This document shows positions 47,131-58,800 of a DNA stretch of 64,000 nt, piece by piece (position 1 is the first letter of the stretch; every line of letters begins with the position of its first letter). A program made the position numbers and the translations under genes. Origin of the DNA: Ichthyophis bannanicus (Eukaryota > Chordata > Amphibia > Gymnophiona > Ichthyophiidae); assembly GCA_033557465.1 (NCBI GenBank), contig CM066045.1, forward strand, positions 128,981,596 through 129,045,595. Direction: 5' to 3'. The notes beneath the pieces were generated by a model. That model was not told the DNA's origin. It saw nothing but the letters and a program-made list of their open reading frames with translations, and did not search any database.

Positions 47131-49439
47131 ATGCTATGATTGAGCCTGGCTGATATTATGAATGATCACTATTAGACAAAAATTAGCTAGGTTAAGACAC
47201 TTTGATTTGGTTTTCTGCGCTATGTTATCAGAGCGCAGCTTGCCCATTTGGCGGGAACACTGCCCATCTGGGCCATCTGGGGAAAGGCCCCTGCTGGGGA
47301 TCGTGAGAAGTGTTGCTGGATGGCACAGTCCGGGGCTTAGTGTTCCAGGGTCCTGGAAGGGTTGATAGCGGCAGTCAGGCCTCCCTGTCTTTGCTATGGC
47401 GGTCACCTAGGTTCAAGCGTCCTGTGTTTTGGGTGACAGGAGTGGGACACCTGGACATGTGGTGCTGGATGTTGGATAGGCTCATACTTCTTAGGTGCAC
47501 TCTCCTTGAGTGCGTCTGCATGTCCGTGTTCCGTCTGTGATCTCATGCTCAGGTGATTGTTGCAGCAATGACAGAGATCGCTTGGGATATCGTGAGCGGG
47601 GTTGTCATGGTGTTGCATGAGGTTGCCAATGCAAGACGGGGCCATCCTGAGGAGTTTGGGCCTCAGTCATCAGCTTTCCCTTCAGTGGCCTGGCTGTCCA
47701 GGAGGCACCCCTCCAGATCCGCCGGTCCAGTTCTTCTCTGCCTCTTCTCAATGTGGGCAGGGGGGCTGGCAGATCTGGAAATTCACGTCCAGTGCCCGTT
47801 CTACTGTTTTACCTCTGTCTTGGGGTTCTGAGGTCATATATTCCCAATCATTTGTTTGGTGGGATGCTGCTGTCTGTTGTGCAAGACAAGGTGGTCAACA
47901 GTCGGAGGCTGTCGTCTATTCCTCTTACCCCTGAAGGTGCTCACAATTTAAGTTTTTTGTACCTGCGGAGGTGTATGTTGTTAAAGGCTAGCAGGCGCAC
48001 CTGTGGGACCAGAATCTTCGGTTCTTCCGACCTTCCGTTGAGGTGCGCATGTGGGGTATACTCCCTTGGTTGGCTAGCAACTTGCTTCACCCATTGGGCC
48101 TTCCCTTTCCTCAAGGCATCGTTGCGTCCCACTTCTTCGTGGGGGCTCGCCGCAGGGCCTGGAGTTATGCTCAGCCGGTTCCAGCCAGGGCTGAGTCCTT
48201 GGGGGGAGGCTCCGATCCTAATGATACAGGGAGTGCTGGGATCCGTTCAACCAGGTTCCTTCGGGCCCAGCGTACGTCGTCTTTTGCTGGCCGGTTTAGG
48301 TCTTCGGGTCGTGGCGGTGCTCCGAGAAGACCAGTAGGCTGCACAGTGCTTGTCTTGGAGCAAGCGCGGGTTATCTGTAGGTTCATGTTCAAAGCCGTCC
48401 GGTTACATGTCCCTCCATTGTGGAATGCTGTACTAGTAGGCATACTTCATATGCTGGGCTTACAAGTTGGCTTCCGCGCTGCTCGGTGACTGCCGGTTTA
48501 GGCTGTGGAGTCAGCCTGGAGGAGGGGCCTTGCATTCTCTGGACAATGCCCTGTTCGGTTGTGTGCCTTGTGGCCCTTATGGAGTTGTAAAAAGGAAAAA
48601 AAAAAAAAGAATAATCAAACAGGAAAGCCTTCCTAATTGTCCCCACTTCTTTTTTATAAGGTTCTGTCCCTTTCTTCCGGGAGCTTGGCCGGAGCGTGGT
48701 TAGACTCAGCTACATTTTGGGGATCCTTTATGTACAAGGCGTTTTAGTGTACGCAGCATGCCCAGTGTTCCATCGTCTGACTGGAACGGTACGCGGTACG
48801 TCAGCTGTGGCAGGCGTTCACGGACACGGTAGCGGATTGAGCGCTGTAGGTGCTGTCTGAGATCTCTGGGATGGTGGCCTATTTCGATCGGCAGGGTGGA
48901 GTTGGTCGGGTGGTCAGGGTGGCCCGAGCGAAGGGACAGCTTGCGCGGTTGAAGCCTTGGCGGCCTGCGTTTCGGTGGGGACACTGTGGTGGCGAATGTC
49001 CTTAGCGGGGTCCGAGTGTTTGCTGGAGGAGTGAGATTGCATCAGGCGGTGTGCGCGCCACGTGTGCTCAGATGCGGTCAGCCCATATTGGACCTCATGG
49101 CGACCTGTCAGTCTGCGGCAACGGGTCAATGTTTAGCAGAGGACATATGAGGCTACTGGATAGCGTCGACGCATTGGTACGGGGCCGTGGCCCGGTCCAT
49201 TCTATGCCTTTCAGAGGTCATAGTGAAAATGGCCGACTGGGTCTGGTTGCTAAGATATGTGCTCTTCATTAGTCAGTGGGGACCATTACCAGTGTATTCT
49301 GCAACATTTGCGTGAGCTTGCATAATCTTTACTTGCAACCAATCGAAATAACTGTCCAAAACCAGTTGATGCAGTCACTACTTAAATTTGCCTCGCTTGA
49401 CAGTAAAAAAAAAAAAAAAAGGACATATTTATTTTATAC
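47131..49439. other. DIRS-B interior, no family recognised
   Basis: GC-rich, CpG-bearing DNA with overlapping open frames on both strands and no recognisable motif. 48595-48610 and 49405-49421 are short A runs. Could be a decayed element of unknown type or captured host sequence. Confidence 0.3.
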
Positions 49440-49805
49440 CGATAGGTCACTCACAGCATATTTGGCGATTCCTCGTCCTGGTGTTAATCATGCAGATAAT
49501 TTCTGCTCTAGTTGTGGTGATGTGACTTTTACATCACAAAAATGGCATATGACTGTGGCGGTTCAGAAAGCCTACAATTTATATTTTGGCTGCAGAATAA
49601 AAGATCAGGATAAAAGCTAGGCGCCACACATATGCTGCAATACATGTGTAGCAGATCTCAGGCTGTGGATGGATGGGAAAAGACCATCAAAGTCTTTTGC
49701 GGTTCCAATGATCTGGAGAGGGCCCATGGATCACGTCGGCGATTGCTACTTCTGCATGGTTCCTCCAATTCCGGAGGGCATATCCAGGTGATGTAAGCGG
49801 TTGGC
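49440..49805 (+). pseudogene. CMC-like transposon protein, N-terminal Cys-rich domain
   Basis: NHADNFCSSCGDVTFTSQ, VAVQKAYNLYFGCRIKDQDK, a TAG where Trp is expected, APHICCNTCVADLRLWMDGK, AVPMIWRGPMDHVGDCYFCM. The spacing of CxxC and WxxP blocks matches the N-terminus of the same protein family whose C-terminus is at 33742-34760. After 49805 the similarity fades. Confidence 0.6.
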
Positions 49806-49904
49806 CTACTGGCATGGCGTCGTGGGCGTGGCTACCAGAGTCTCCTTTCTTTTTTGTCACACCATGTAGGACTCCACATCTTCTGAAATAACGCTGGACT
49901 CTGG

Positions 49905-50070
49905 GGCACTTGACACCCTCTTATATGCCCTTGGTGGATCACGCTTGGTTTATTGCAACTCATTGCTTAGCTGCATTCCACATTCTCAATTAAAAAGACT
50001 CCAGCTGGTCCAGGACATAGCTGTAGAGCTACTTTGTGTTGCAAAGAATAAAGCCCTTAAGAGGTGTGAC
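49905..50070 (+). pseudogene. Old L2 LINE ORF fragment
   Basis: Reads LLYALGGSRLVYCNSLLSC then LKRLQLVQDIAVELL, the L2 block 'SRLDYCNSLL...LKRLQLVQNAAARL'. Short and isolated. 50071-50660 beyond it holds nothing I recognise. Confidence 0.6.
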
Positions 50071-50679
50071 AAATAGGGTGTTTGACGCTGGTGGTTTTTC
50101 CATTTCCCTCATTTTGCTTCCCACCTCTGTCTGGATGGACCTCGGTTCCGTTCTCCCTCGTGGAATCCGGCTGTGCCTGTTTAGTTGTCGGTTTGGGACT
50201 TACGCAAGAACACTTTGCTTGTAACCTGCGTTCCTTGGACCTTAGGTGAGGTTCCGTCGCTTTCTGGGAGGTCTCTTCGCTGCCTGTCCCTCCGTGGAGG
50301 CGGGTTCTGTGGGAGAGCAGCAGTTGCTAACACTTGACACCCTGGTGGGGTCGAGATCCAAGGGGGAGCTCAAGCGGATTTTTCAGGCGGAGCTCCAGTA
50401 GCCTTCTCAGTAGGTCTGTTTCTAGGGCGTTCAGTGTGTTTGCGATGGCGAGTTTGTCTTTCTGAAGCACTAGCGCTGCTTGGGGCAGAGTTCTGTGCTG
50501 TTTTCACCAGTGAAGAGGATCCAAGTGGGCTCTCGGTCGTGTCTTCCTGGTTGGCTTACCGCCTGTTGACGTGAGGAGCGGGCTGGGGTCGGTGCCTGCT
50601 CTGTTCGTTTAGGGGCTGAGCCGACTGGATAGGTCCCTCCCAATGATTACTGCTCTGGTACATCCCAGTGGTGGAGGAC

Positions 50680-51247
50680 TGAACTGTAGGACCAATAAGG
50701 AAATGGAAATTACACTTACCTGGTAATTGATGTTCCTTGAGGGAGTACAGTTCAGTCCTCATTCCCGCCCGGGGATGGATGTTTCAGACGCGAGGCGTCA
50801 GTTCCGAGTATGCTTTCGGATCCTAGAGTCGGCAACGGGCTCTGATTGGCAGGTATTCGAGAGAGCAACCTTTTCTGCCTATACTCTTCCTTAGTTCTCC
50901 TTCCTTCTAGCTCTCTGTCTTCCGCTGTTTGGTGCGCAGGGGGACAGGGGCAAGGAGGAGGGTGTTTTCGGCCTTTCTTTTTGGGGCCCTGTGATTTTAA
51001 AGTTGAAGTTTGAGCATAGCTTTGTATTTAGTACTTTAACTGGTTGTTTGTTTGCTCCTTTGAGTCTGCTTTGACAGTAGGTCACTGGGGGATCATGGGA
51101 GAAGACCAGCAGGATATACCCGGTGATGTCACAAGTTTGACTTGTCCAGTCTCTATGTTGCAGGAGGAGGTGCACTACCCAGTGGTGGAGGACTGAACTG
51201 TACTCCCTCAAGGAACATCAATTACCAGGTAAGTGTAATTTCCATTT
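50680..51247 (+). repeat. DIRS-B internal complementary region and right terminal repeat
   Basis: 50680-50702 ('gaggactgaactgtaggacc' plus 'aataagg') complements the left extremity. 50703-50765 ('aaatggaaattacacttacc' onward) complements the right extremity at 51187-51247. The junction of the two is what a closed circle would look like. The right terminal repeat covers 51066-51247. Confidence 0.85.
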
Positions 51248-51494
51248 TTTGTGCAAGCAAGGAATTTAGGTTCACCCATTCCTGGATGTATGGCTGATCT
51301 GGTCAGCTTTGCACAGAAGTCCTGAGTCGATAGAGACCTGGTGATTTACTGGCTAGAAAGGCTAGGGTTGGGCATCAACTATCCCAGGAACAGCCTGATT
51401 CTGTCCCAGGACATGAAGACCTGGAGGCTCAGTTCCGTTCTATACTGGGTCAAGTTTTCCTCAGGACAGAGAAGTTCCTTAAGCTTAAGAGCCA

Positions 51495-51975
51495 CCTCAG
51501 CACAAGTTGGGCTCAGTAGGTCCCTTGAGCTGACTTAGCCCAACCTGTGCTGAGGTGTAGATAATAGCCAAAATCTAGGCCACATTACTCAGGTTAGTGC
51601 CAAGGAAATACTTTAGAGTCAGCCCAAACCGCTACTCCTGAAACAGAATAGAATCAAACTCACTAGAGGAATAACAAAATTCCATTGTAGTCAACAAAGT
51701 CTACTTAGCTTTATATCTGCCAGTATTCCACAAAGATAAGACCGCCACCCAACAAAGATCTGTGTTTCACCGAGGGTGGCGGTTTTATCTTCATGTGATA
51801 CTGGCAGATTTAAAGCTAAGTAGACTTTGTTGATTACAATGGAATTTTGTTATTCCTCCAGTGAGTTTCATTCTATTCTGTTTCAAGAGTAGCGGATTGA
51901 AGCAGGCTGGCTCTGAAGGATTTCATTGGGTCTAACCTGAATAATGTGGCCTAGCTTTTGGCTATTAACTACATG
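51495..51975. repeat. Foldback element plus short palindrome inside DIRS-A
   Basis: Arms of about 190 bp, 51557-51750 and 51768-51972, fold on the loop 'aacaaagatctgtgtttcac'. The left arm has 'ataatagccaaaatctaggc', the right its inverse with few changes. A separate 19-bp palindrome, 51495-51513/51537-51555, touches its left side. Confidence 0.85.
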
Positions 51976-52639
51976 TTTTTATTAACAAATATTGTAAAAA
52001 TAATAAAAAAAGATTATTAGTTTATAAATAATAAATTTTGCATGATGTAGTAAGGAGGCACTCCCCTTTTGACAGATTTCTGCCATGTAGAGAGAGAGAC
52101 TGATTCTATACTGAGGTCTTTTCTCCTCCTTTTTTGTTACATTCTGTACTAACGTTCTGCCGGTCTCCCTCGAAGTAGCCGTATGGGATATAGGTTTTAT
52201 TTGAAAGGGTGGAGACCACTGGTCTATATATAAGAGATTATTATAAGCGATGTAATCTGATAGAGATAAAATAATGTGTTACTAGAAGCTTTTCCTGAGT
52301 TGTATTTAGTTGCGTGTAGTGTGGCTTTTTTAGTAGTTTAGCTATAATGTTCACCAGTGGGGATCAAGAACTGCAGATCTTTTCTTGCAGGAAGTCAACA
52401 GCTTCTGTCTCTTTCATATCATATCATCCTTTTGCCTGTAAGTACTATCCTCCTTCATGGAGGAGAATCTTAATAAGGACCCCTTGTTAACTTCTGATGG
52501 ATGTGCAGAGGGTGTTGACCAGATACTTGGAGATTTACTAATTCCTTCTTCAGCTCAGCTTTTTGACTCCTTGGAGGCCTGAGGAAGGGACTAGCAGCGG
52601 CCAATTCCTTTATTTTCCACTAGATTCAGGAGACCATTA
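51976..52639. other. No gene called
   Basis: DIRS-A RNase H would be expected here but I cannot read it. A 41-codon open frame starts at 52457 (MEENLNKDPLLTSDG) and ends at 52582; unrecognised. Confidence 0.3.
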
Positions 52640-52985
52640 GATCAGCATACCTTTAGGATGGGAAGTGGCTGCCGAATGGAGTCAAAGCTCACTCCACTTG
52701 GGCACAAGCCTGCTTTGGTATCTCCAGAGGACATTTGTAACATCTGTAAGATGGCTACCTGGTCATTTCTGAGCACCTTTGTAAAACACTACAACATTGC
52801 ATGTGAAAGCCGAAGTGGATGGTGACTGGTAGGGTCGTCAGTATAGTCTTTCTCCCACTCTGGGTCTTGATTGCTTGAGTATATCCCTCATGCCTGGACT
52901 GGTCTAGCAGGATGATAAGGAAGAAGAAATTTTACCTGATTTCCTTTCCTTGAATCCTGCTATACCAGTCGAGGATCCACTTGGA
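52640..52985 (+). pseudogene. DIRS recombinase C-terminus and internal complementary region
   Basis: KAHSTWAQA stands where the HxxR box (AHSTR) should be, so the Arg is lost. EDICNICKMATWSFLSTFV then KHYN carries the Tyr. From about 52890, 'ctggactggtctagcaggat' and 'ttttacctgatttcctttcc' form the internal complementary region, whose second half complements 62805-62875. 52986-53089 is AT-rich filler. Confidence 0.65.
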
Positions 52986-55519
52986 ACATTGCTGTTTGAT
53001 TGCATTGTTGGTATTGATGTCTGATGCAGAGTTAATTCTGGTAAGAGAGCCAAATACTTGCTTATATTATTTGTTACAAAGTAGAATTTTTGGTTATTAA
53101 TGCTTTTTTTTTTAAACTTTATTTATTAACCATCATAAACATAACATCCAATACATTTAAAAACAGCAAGCCACAGCAGAGTGGAGTCTTATCTCCGCTG
53201 AGGCCAAAGCAATATACAGTTATGTGACTAGATCAGAGCTCAGTTCACCTTTTTATACATCCATGGTTAAACATTTTTTTCCCCTTTTTATTGGTGGTAT
53301 CCCAACCTCCCTACCCTGTCTCCCCCCAAAACCCCAAAGCACTCCAGCCTAGCCTTCAGCCCAGCTATCGTCGGGGGTGTGTCCCCCCGAGCTCAAACAA
53401 TTCGATAATCTGCGCCGACCTGTCCACCCCTAGTTCCTCTCTGGGCAACGTAGCCACATAATGAGAAAGCTGGAGGTACGCAAAATAGTGGGTGGGGGGC
53501 AGCCGGAACTCCTCATGTAATTCCAAAAACGGCTTGCATTTACCCGTAAGGTCCACTACATGCCCTAAATGTCTTAGTCCCTGCCTGTACCATATCTGAA
53601 ACGCTCTAGAATCAGAACCTGGCAAAAATTGCACATTGCCTCGTAAGGGCAGCCAACTTGACACCTGCCAGTTGCGTTGCCAAAAGCTATTTAATTGTCA
53701 CCAAGTACGTCTCATCGCATTTAACATAATATTACGCGTAAGTTGCGTTGGCAGTTGTGCACTGTCCCCATGTAGAGCCCCCACCAGTGAAAAAGGAGCC
53801 ACTAGTGCCGCCTCCAAGTCCCTTGGCGTGTATACATCTGTTCCCCCCAAGCAATCTCCAACATGCCGCGCTTGACATGCCAAGGCATAGAGTCTTAAAT
53901 CCGGAAGCCCAAGGCCACCTCTACGCCATTTACCAATCATGCGGGACATCAGGATCCGTGCTCTGGCCCCCTTCCACAGAAACCCTTGAATCTCCCTTTC
54001 CATTCTAAGCAAATCCCGTCGGAGTAACCAGATGGGTAAAGTTTGTAACCAATAAAGTATGCGGGGCAAGATCACCATTTTAACTGCTGCAATTCTCCCC
54101 AGTAGTGACAGTGGCAGCGGGTTCCAAGCTCTCAGTTGACGCCGCATCCGAGACAAGACTTTCTCAAAATTAGTGTGGTATAGATCCTGCGGTAATCTCA
54201 TCAAAACAATACCCAAATATTTAAACCTATGGTCCGACCATTTCAAGGGAAAATCCTCCCCCCATCCTTCCCGCAACCGCCCCGAGACATCCAAGGCCTC
54301 CGATTTATCAGTCTCGGCAAAGATTCTCGCGGCGCCAGCAAGTGTATCAGCATATCATCGGCAAAGGCCGACATCTTAAATCCCTGTTTGCCCACCTCAA
54401 TCCCACGAATCTGTCGGTCCAGTTCTATACTCCGTATTAAAGGATCCAAAGACAAAACAAACAATAAGGGGGATAATGGACAGCCCTGCCTAGTGCCCCT
54501 ATGCAAAGGAAAGGGAGCCGATAAGACCCCATTACAAAGCACTCTAGCTGTCGGAGTATCATACAGACTCTTCACCATGTCACAAAAAGCCTGTCCGAAA
54601 CCGTATAATGGTAACAAGTATTCCAGATATGTCCAATCAACCCTATCAAATGCTTTTTTGGCGTCGAAACTCACCAGAAGTGATTGCAACTGATGACCCT
54701 GCACCCACTCCAAAGATGTTAATATTCGGCGTATATTACGAACTGTATAACGGCCTTGCACAAATCCCACCCGTGATTCGTGCACTACGTCATCTAATAT
54801 TCCCGCTAGTTGCTCTGCCAGAATTTTCGCCAACAACTTCATGTCAAAATTCAACAGAGAGATCGGTCTATAGGAGGCCGCCTGCATCGGATCTTTATCC
54901 GGCTTGGGTATCAGCGTGATATAGGCCTGATTATCTCCCCATCTCCTACCACCCCCCTCTATTCGCTGACGGTAAGTGTCCACTAACAGGGGACTCACCC
55001 AGTTCGACAAGAGTTTATAAAACTCAGCCCAATAGCCGTCCGGGCCTGGAGCCTTATAACAGCTGGCCTGCGCAATTACGGACTGTACCTCCTTTAGGGT
55101 TATCGGTTGTCCCAACTGAACCCGTTGCGCCTCTGTCACCTTTGGGAGCTTCAACCCTTGTAGGTAGGCCTCCATAGTAGAGGGATTATTCTCTTCCGCA
55201 GCATACAGTTTTTGGAAGAAGCCTTTAAATATTGCACTTATCACCTCCCGATTTTGTTGGAGTTTCCCTTGCTCATCCCGAAGAGCTGCTACCCCCTTCC
55301 CTCCTCTCGGACCTTTCAAACATCGTCCTAATAGCTTCCCCGGTTTGTCGCCAAAGCAGTATAACCGATATTTGTAATACAGCATAGATTTCTTGGCTCT
55401 CTGATGAAGCAATTTATTTAAGGCAACCTGAAGTTCCCACAACCATTTTCTATTATTTTATTTATTTATTTATTTCAGTGCTTTTTTATACCGCCCCTTC
55501 CAGAGATCAGGGGCGGTTT

Positions 55520-55662
55520 ACAAGGAACTTAAACAACAATATAGCAGAACATTGCAATATTGAATTACATTAAACATTAGTTGAGCAAAAACAAGGAACT
55601 TAAACAACAATATAGCAGAACAGTGCAATACTGAATTACATTAAATATTAGGTGAACATAAA
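55520..55662 (-). repeat. 71-bp direct duplication in L2 3' UTR
   Basis: 'caaggaacttaaacaacaat' starts at 55521 and again at 55592, with near-identical continuation. Confidence 0.9.
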
Positions 55663-55880
55663 CTAGGTTACATAATAACTAGGTTAAATGGAAAACAATG
55701 TGAGGGTTATTAACATAAAAGGAAATATAAAACTATGTTACAAGGAGTCATAAAACTATGTTACAAGGAACCAGAAGGGTAGATTTACATGGTTAGTAAG
55801 AGACTATAATAGTTATTTGTGATCATAAATAAAGTATTGGGAGTAGACTAACTTGGGTGGATGAGAAATGAAGTCCGGCA

Positions 55881-58800
55881 TTAGGTGGGGTAGACCTGTG
55901 TTTGGTTTGTTGCATGTTTTTGTGTAGTAAATTTGGTTCCATGTTGTAGGTTGCTATAGTGTTGACTAAATAGGTAGGTTTTAAGTTCCTTCCTGAAAGA
56001 TGTAAGGTCTTTAATCTCTCTGAGGTATAGTGGGAGTTTATTCCATTGGCTGGGAGCATAATATGAAAAAGCAGTGTTGGTGGTTATTTGCTTTGATTTT
56101 GTCACTGCAATGGGAATTAATAGCATGTTGAGGTTAGTTTTTCTTCTGGTTCTGTTTTCTTGTGGGGTTTGGAGTAGAGTGGCCAACTGTGATGGGGCTA
56201 GGTCATTAATGAGTTTAAAAGTGGTGACAAGTGTTTTATATTGAATCCTACTATAGATAGGAAGCCAGTGGAGAGAGTATAGGATAGGAGAGATGTGATC
56301 AAATATTTTAGCTTTCATAATTATTCGAGCAGTGACATTCTGAGCTCTTTGAAGGATGTGTAAATTCTTTTTGGATGTTCCTTGGAGTATGCCATTGCAG
56401 AAGTCTAAATGTGGCATAATAAGAGCCTGGACAACTGTTCTGAAGTCATTGATGTCGATGAGGGGTCTGAGTTGCTGTATAGTTCTCAGTTTGAAAAATA
56501 TAGTTTTGGCAGTCTGTTTTATGTGGTTAGTCATGCTTAAGGTCTTGTCAAGTGTAACTCCAAGGTATTTAATTTCAGACTTGACTGGGAGAGTAATGTT
56601 CATAAGGTTGATGGAAGTTGGAGGAGTGAAGGTGGTATTTCTGGTTACGAAGAGTGCTTCGGTCTTTTTGAAATTGATATCCATATGGATTGAGTGAAGC
56701 CATTTTTCAGCTTCAAGGAGGCAGGTGGCGATTTTGTTGAAATTAAGGTTAGCTATGTCTAACGGGGCGAATAGCATGATGTCATCTGCACAGATGAAAT
56801 ATTTTAGATTGTGGCATTGAAAGATTGTGCAAATAGGTTGTATGTAAAGGTTAAAGAGTAGTGCAGAGAGTGAGGATCCTTGAGGGATACCACGCTCTTG
56901 TGGGAATGGTAGTGAGGGGGAATGGTCTAAATGGACATATTGGAAGTGATTAGAAATGTAGGACTTAAACCAGTTAAGAGTGGTATCTTTTAAACCTAGT
57001 TGGGATAGTCTAGATAAGAGCGTAATATGATCAACGCTGTCGAAGGCTGAAGAAATGTCAAGGAAAATGAGCAAGAAGGTCTGCTTTATATTATCCATAC
57101 CTCGGATAAGTGAATCAAGAAGGGATATGAGTAGGGTTTCTACTCCGTGATATGAGCGGAAACCATATTGGTACTCATCTAATGGGAAGTTCATATCAAT
57201 ATGATCCTGAAGTTGTGTCTGAGCTACCTTTTCAATAATTTTAGCTAAGAAAGGTATGCTTGCAATGGGGCGGTATGAGGAAGGGTCAGAACTGTTAAGG
57301 GTTTTATTTTTTAGTAAAGGGCGAATAGCCGAGTATTTCAGATCATCCGGCATGAATCCTTGAAGTAGAGATTGGTTTACCAGCTTCAAAATGTATGGGG
57401 CTAGTTCAGATTTTGTTGCTTTAACCCAAGATACCGGGCAAGGGTCAAGTAATGACGTGGTAGTATTAAGGTTTGATATAATCTCTATCAGTTGTTTGTT
57501 GGAAATTGTATGGAATGAGCTCCATTCCGTGATGGATTTTGGTGTGGGAGAGGTCAAGATAATGCTTGGACGGGCGCTTAGTTTAAGTTTATTAGCAAAA
57601 TGGTTTGCAAGGAGTTGTGGATCTATAGGTGTTTTGTTAGGAGTGTTATCGGGAACCTTAGTTAGAGATTTAATAATCTCAAAAAGTTCTCTGGGTCGAT
57701 TGATGGCATTAGCTAATGTTTTAGTGTGGAATAGTCTTTTTGTGTTGTTAATGGCTTCCTTGTAGGTTTTAAGGCTTGTGAAGTATTGAACCCTGAGTTC
57801 AGTGGTTTTTTTCTTCCTCCATTTAGACTCTAATTTCCGAAGGTTTTTCTTTAGTGTAGCAAGGTCAGAGGTGTACCATTTCTCAGTCAATTTAGATTTA
57901 GATTTTCTTTTATTAGAGGTTGAATATTTAGCTTCTGCTTCAATAATGGAGTTCCAGGTAGAAACAAGATCGTTAAGATTGTTTGAGGTGTTGTCTAATT
58001 TTGGGGAAATAGATTCCAGAAAACTTTCCTTGTTAAACTGGCGAAATCTTTGTTCTGTGAATTTGTTGTTACCATGAGTAGAGTTGGTGGGTTGGAAAGG
58101 GAGAGAGAAATGTATCATGAAATGGTCTGACCATGGTACCTGAGTTGTGGTGGGTGGTGTAGGAATCGATGAGAGTGTGAAGTGTGATGGTATGAATATT
58201 AAATCAAGGGTATTACCTTTGGAGTGGGTGGGGTGGGTCATTATTTGTTTAAATTCCATTTCCTCCATTGCTTCAAGGAAGGATAGTGCATGGCTATCTG
58301 GTAATGAGGCAAGGTTAAGGTCTCCTAAGATAACAGAGGGCTTTCTCAGTGAGGAGTTACATGCAGCCTCAAGTATTATGTTTAGACTATGTATGTTAGT
58401 TGTGGGGGGTCTGTAGATAAGGCAGATGGCCATGGTATGACTTTCCACTCTAAGGATATCAATACCATCATGTTTATCTAGTAAGGTAGACGAAAGATTG
58501 AGATGCGATTTTGCTATTATAAGAACTCCGCCACCTCTTTTTCTGTCTCTGTTGTTGTTGAGTATGGTATAACCATGTACTCTTAGTTGGTTAAGGAGAA
58601 CTGAGTCAGATTCATTTAGCCAGGTTTCAGTTATGCAGAGTAAATGAGGATTTTCGTCTATGATGAGATCTATTATGATAGGTATTTTATTCCTAATTGA
58701 CCTGGCGTTTATAAGTATGCAATTTAATTGTGTTGAATGTGTAGTGTTTTGTAAGGGGTTATTTATTGGTGAAGGGTTCAATTTAATAAGCCTTTGAACA

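Larger units (their letters stand above)
45473..51247 (+). mobile_element. DIRS-B: non-autonomous DIRS-type element with foreign interior
   Basis: The left terminal repeat (45473-45600) and right terminal repeat (51066-51247) are inverse copies over about 110 bp. The internal complementary region at 50680-50765 joins the complement of both extremities, which fixes the ends. No gag, RT or recombinase is legible inside. Instead there are old fragments of CR1, a CMC-like transposase and L2. It is inserted in DIRS-A RT without target duplication, as expected for recombinase integration. Confidence 0.65.
45366..51535 (+). pseudogene. DIRS-A reverse transcriptase, split by DIRS-B
   Basis: Left part (about 45400-45472): CFGLAKAPCIFPKVMVMVV, the DIRS 'FGLSSAPRVFTKVM' block. 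Right part (51248 on): a KEFRFTHSWMYG/VHPFLDVWL block, VIYWLERLGLGINYPRNSL and ILSQDM. The two halves join as consecutive RT text once 45473-51247 is removed. Confidence 0.7.

Noticed and set aside
47550..48490. Overlapping ORFs of about 90-190 codons within DIRS-B
   Set aside because: No recognisable motif, and open frames occur in both directions in GC-rich DNA.
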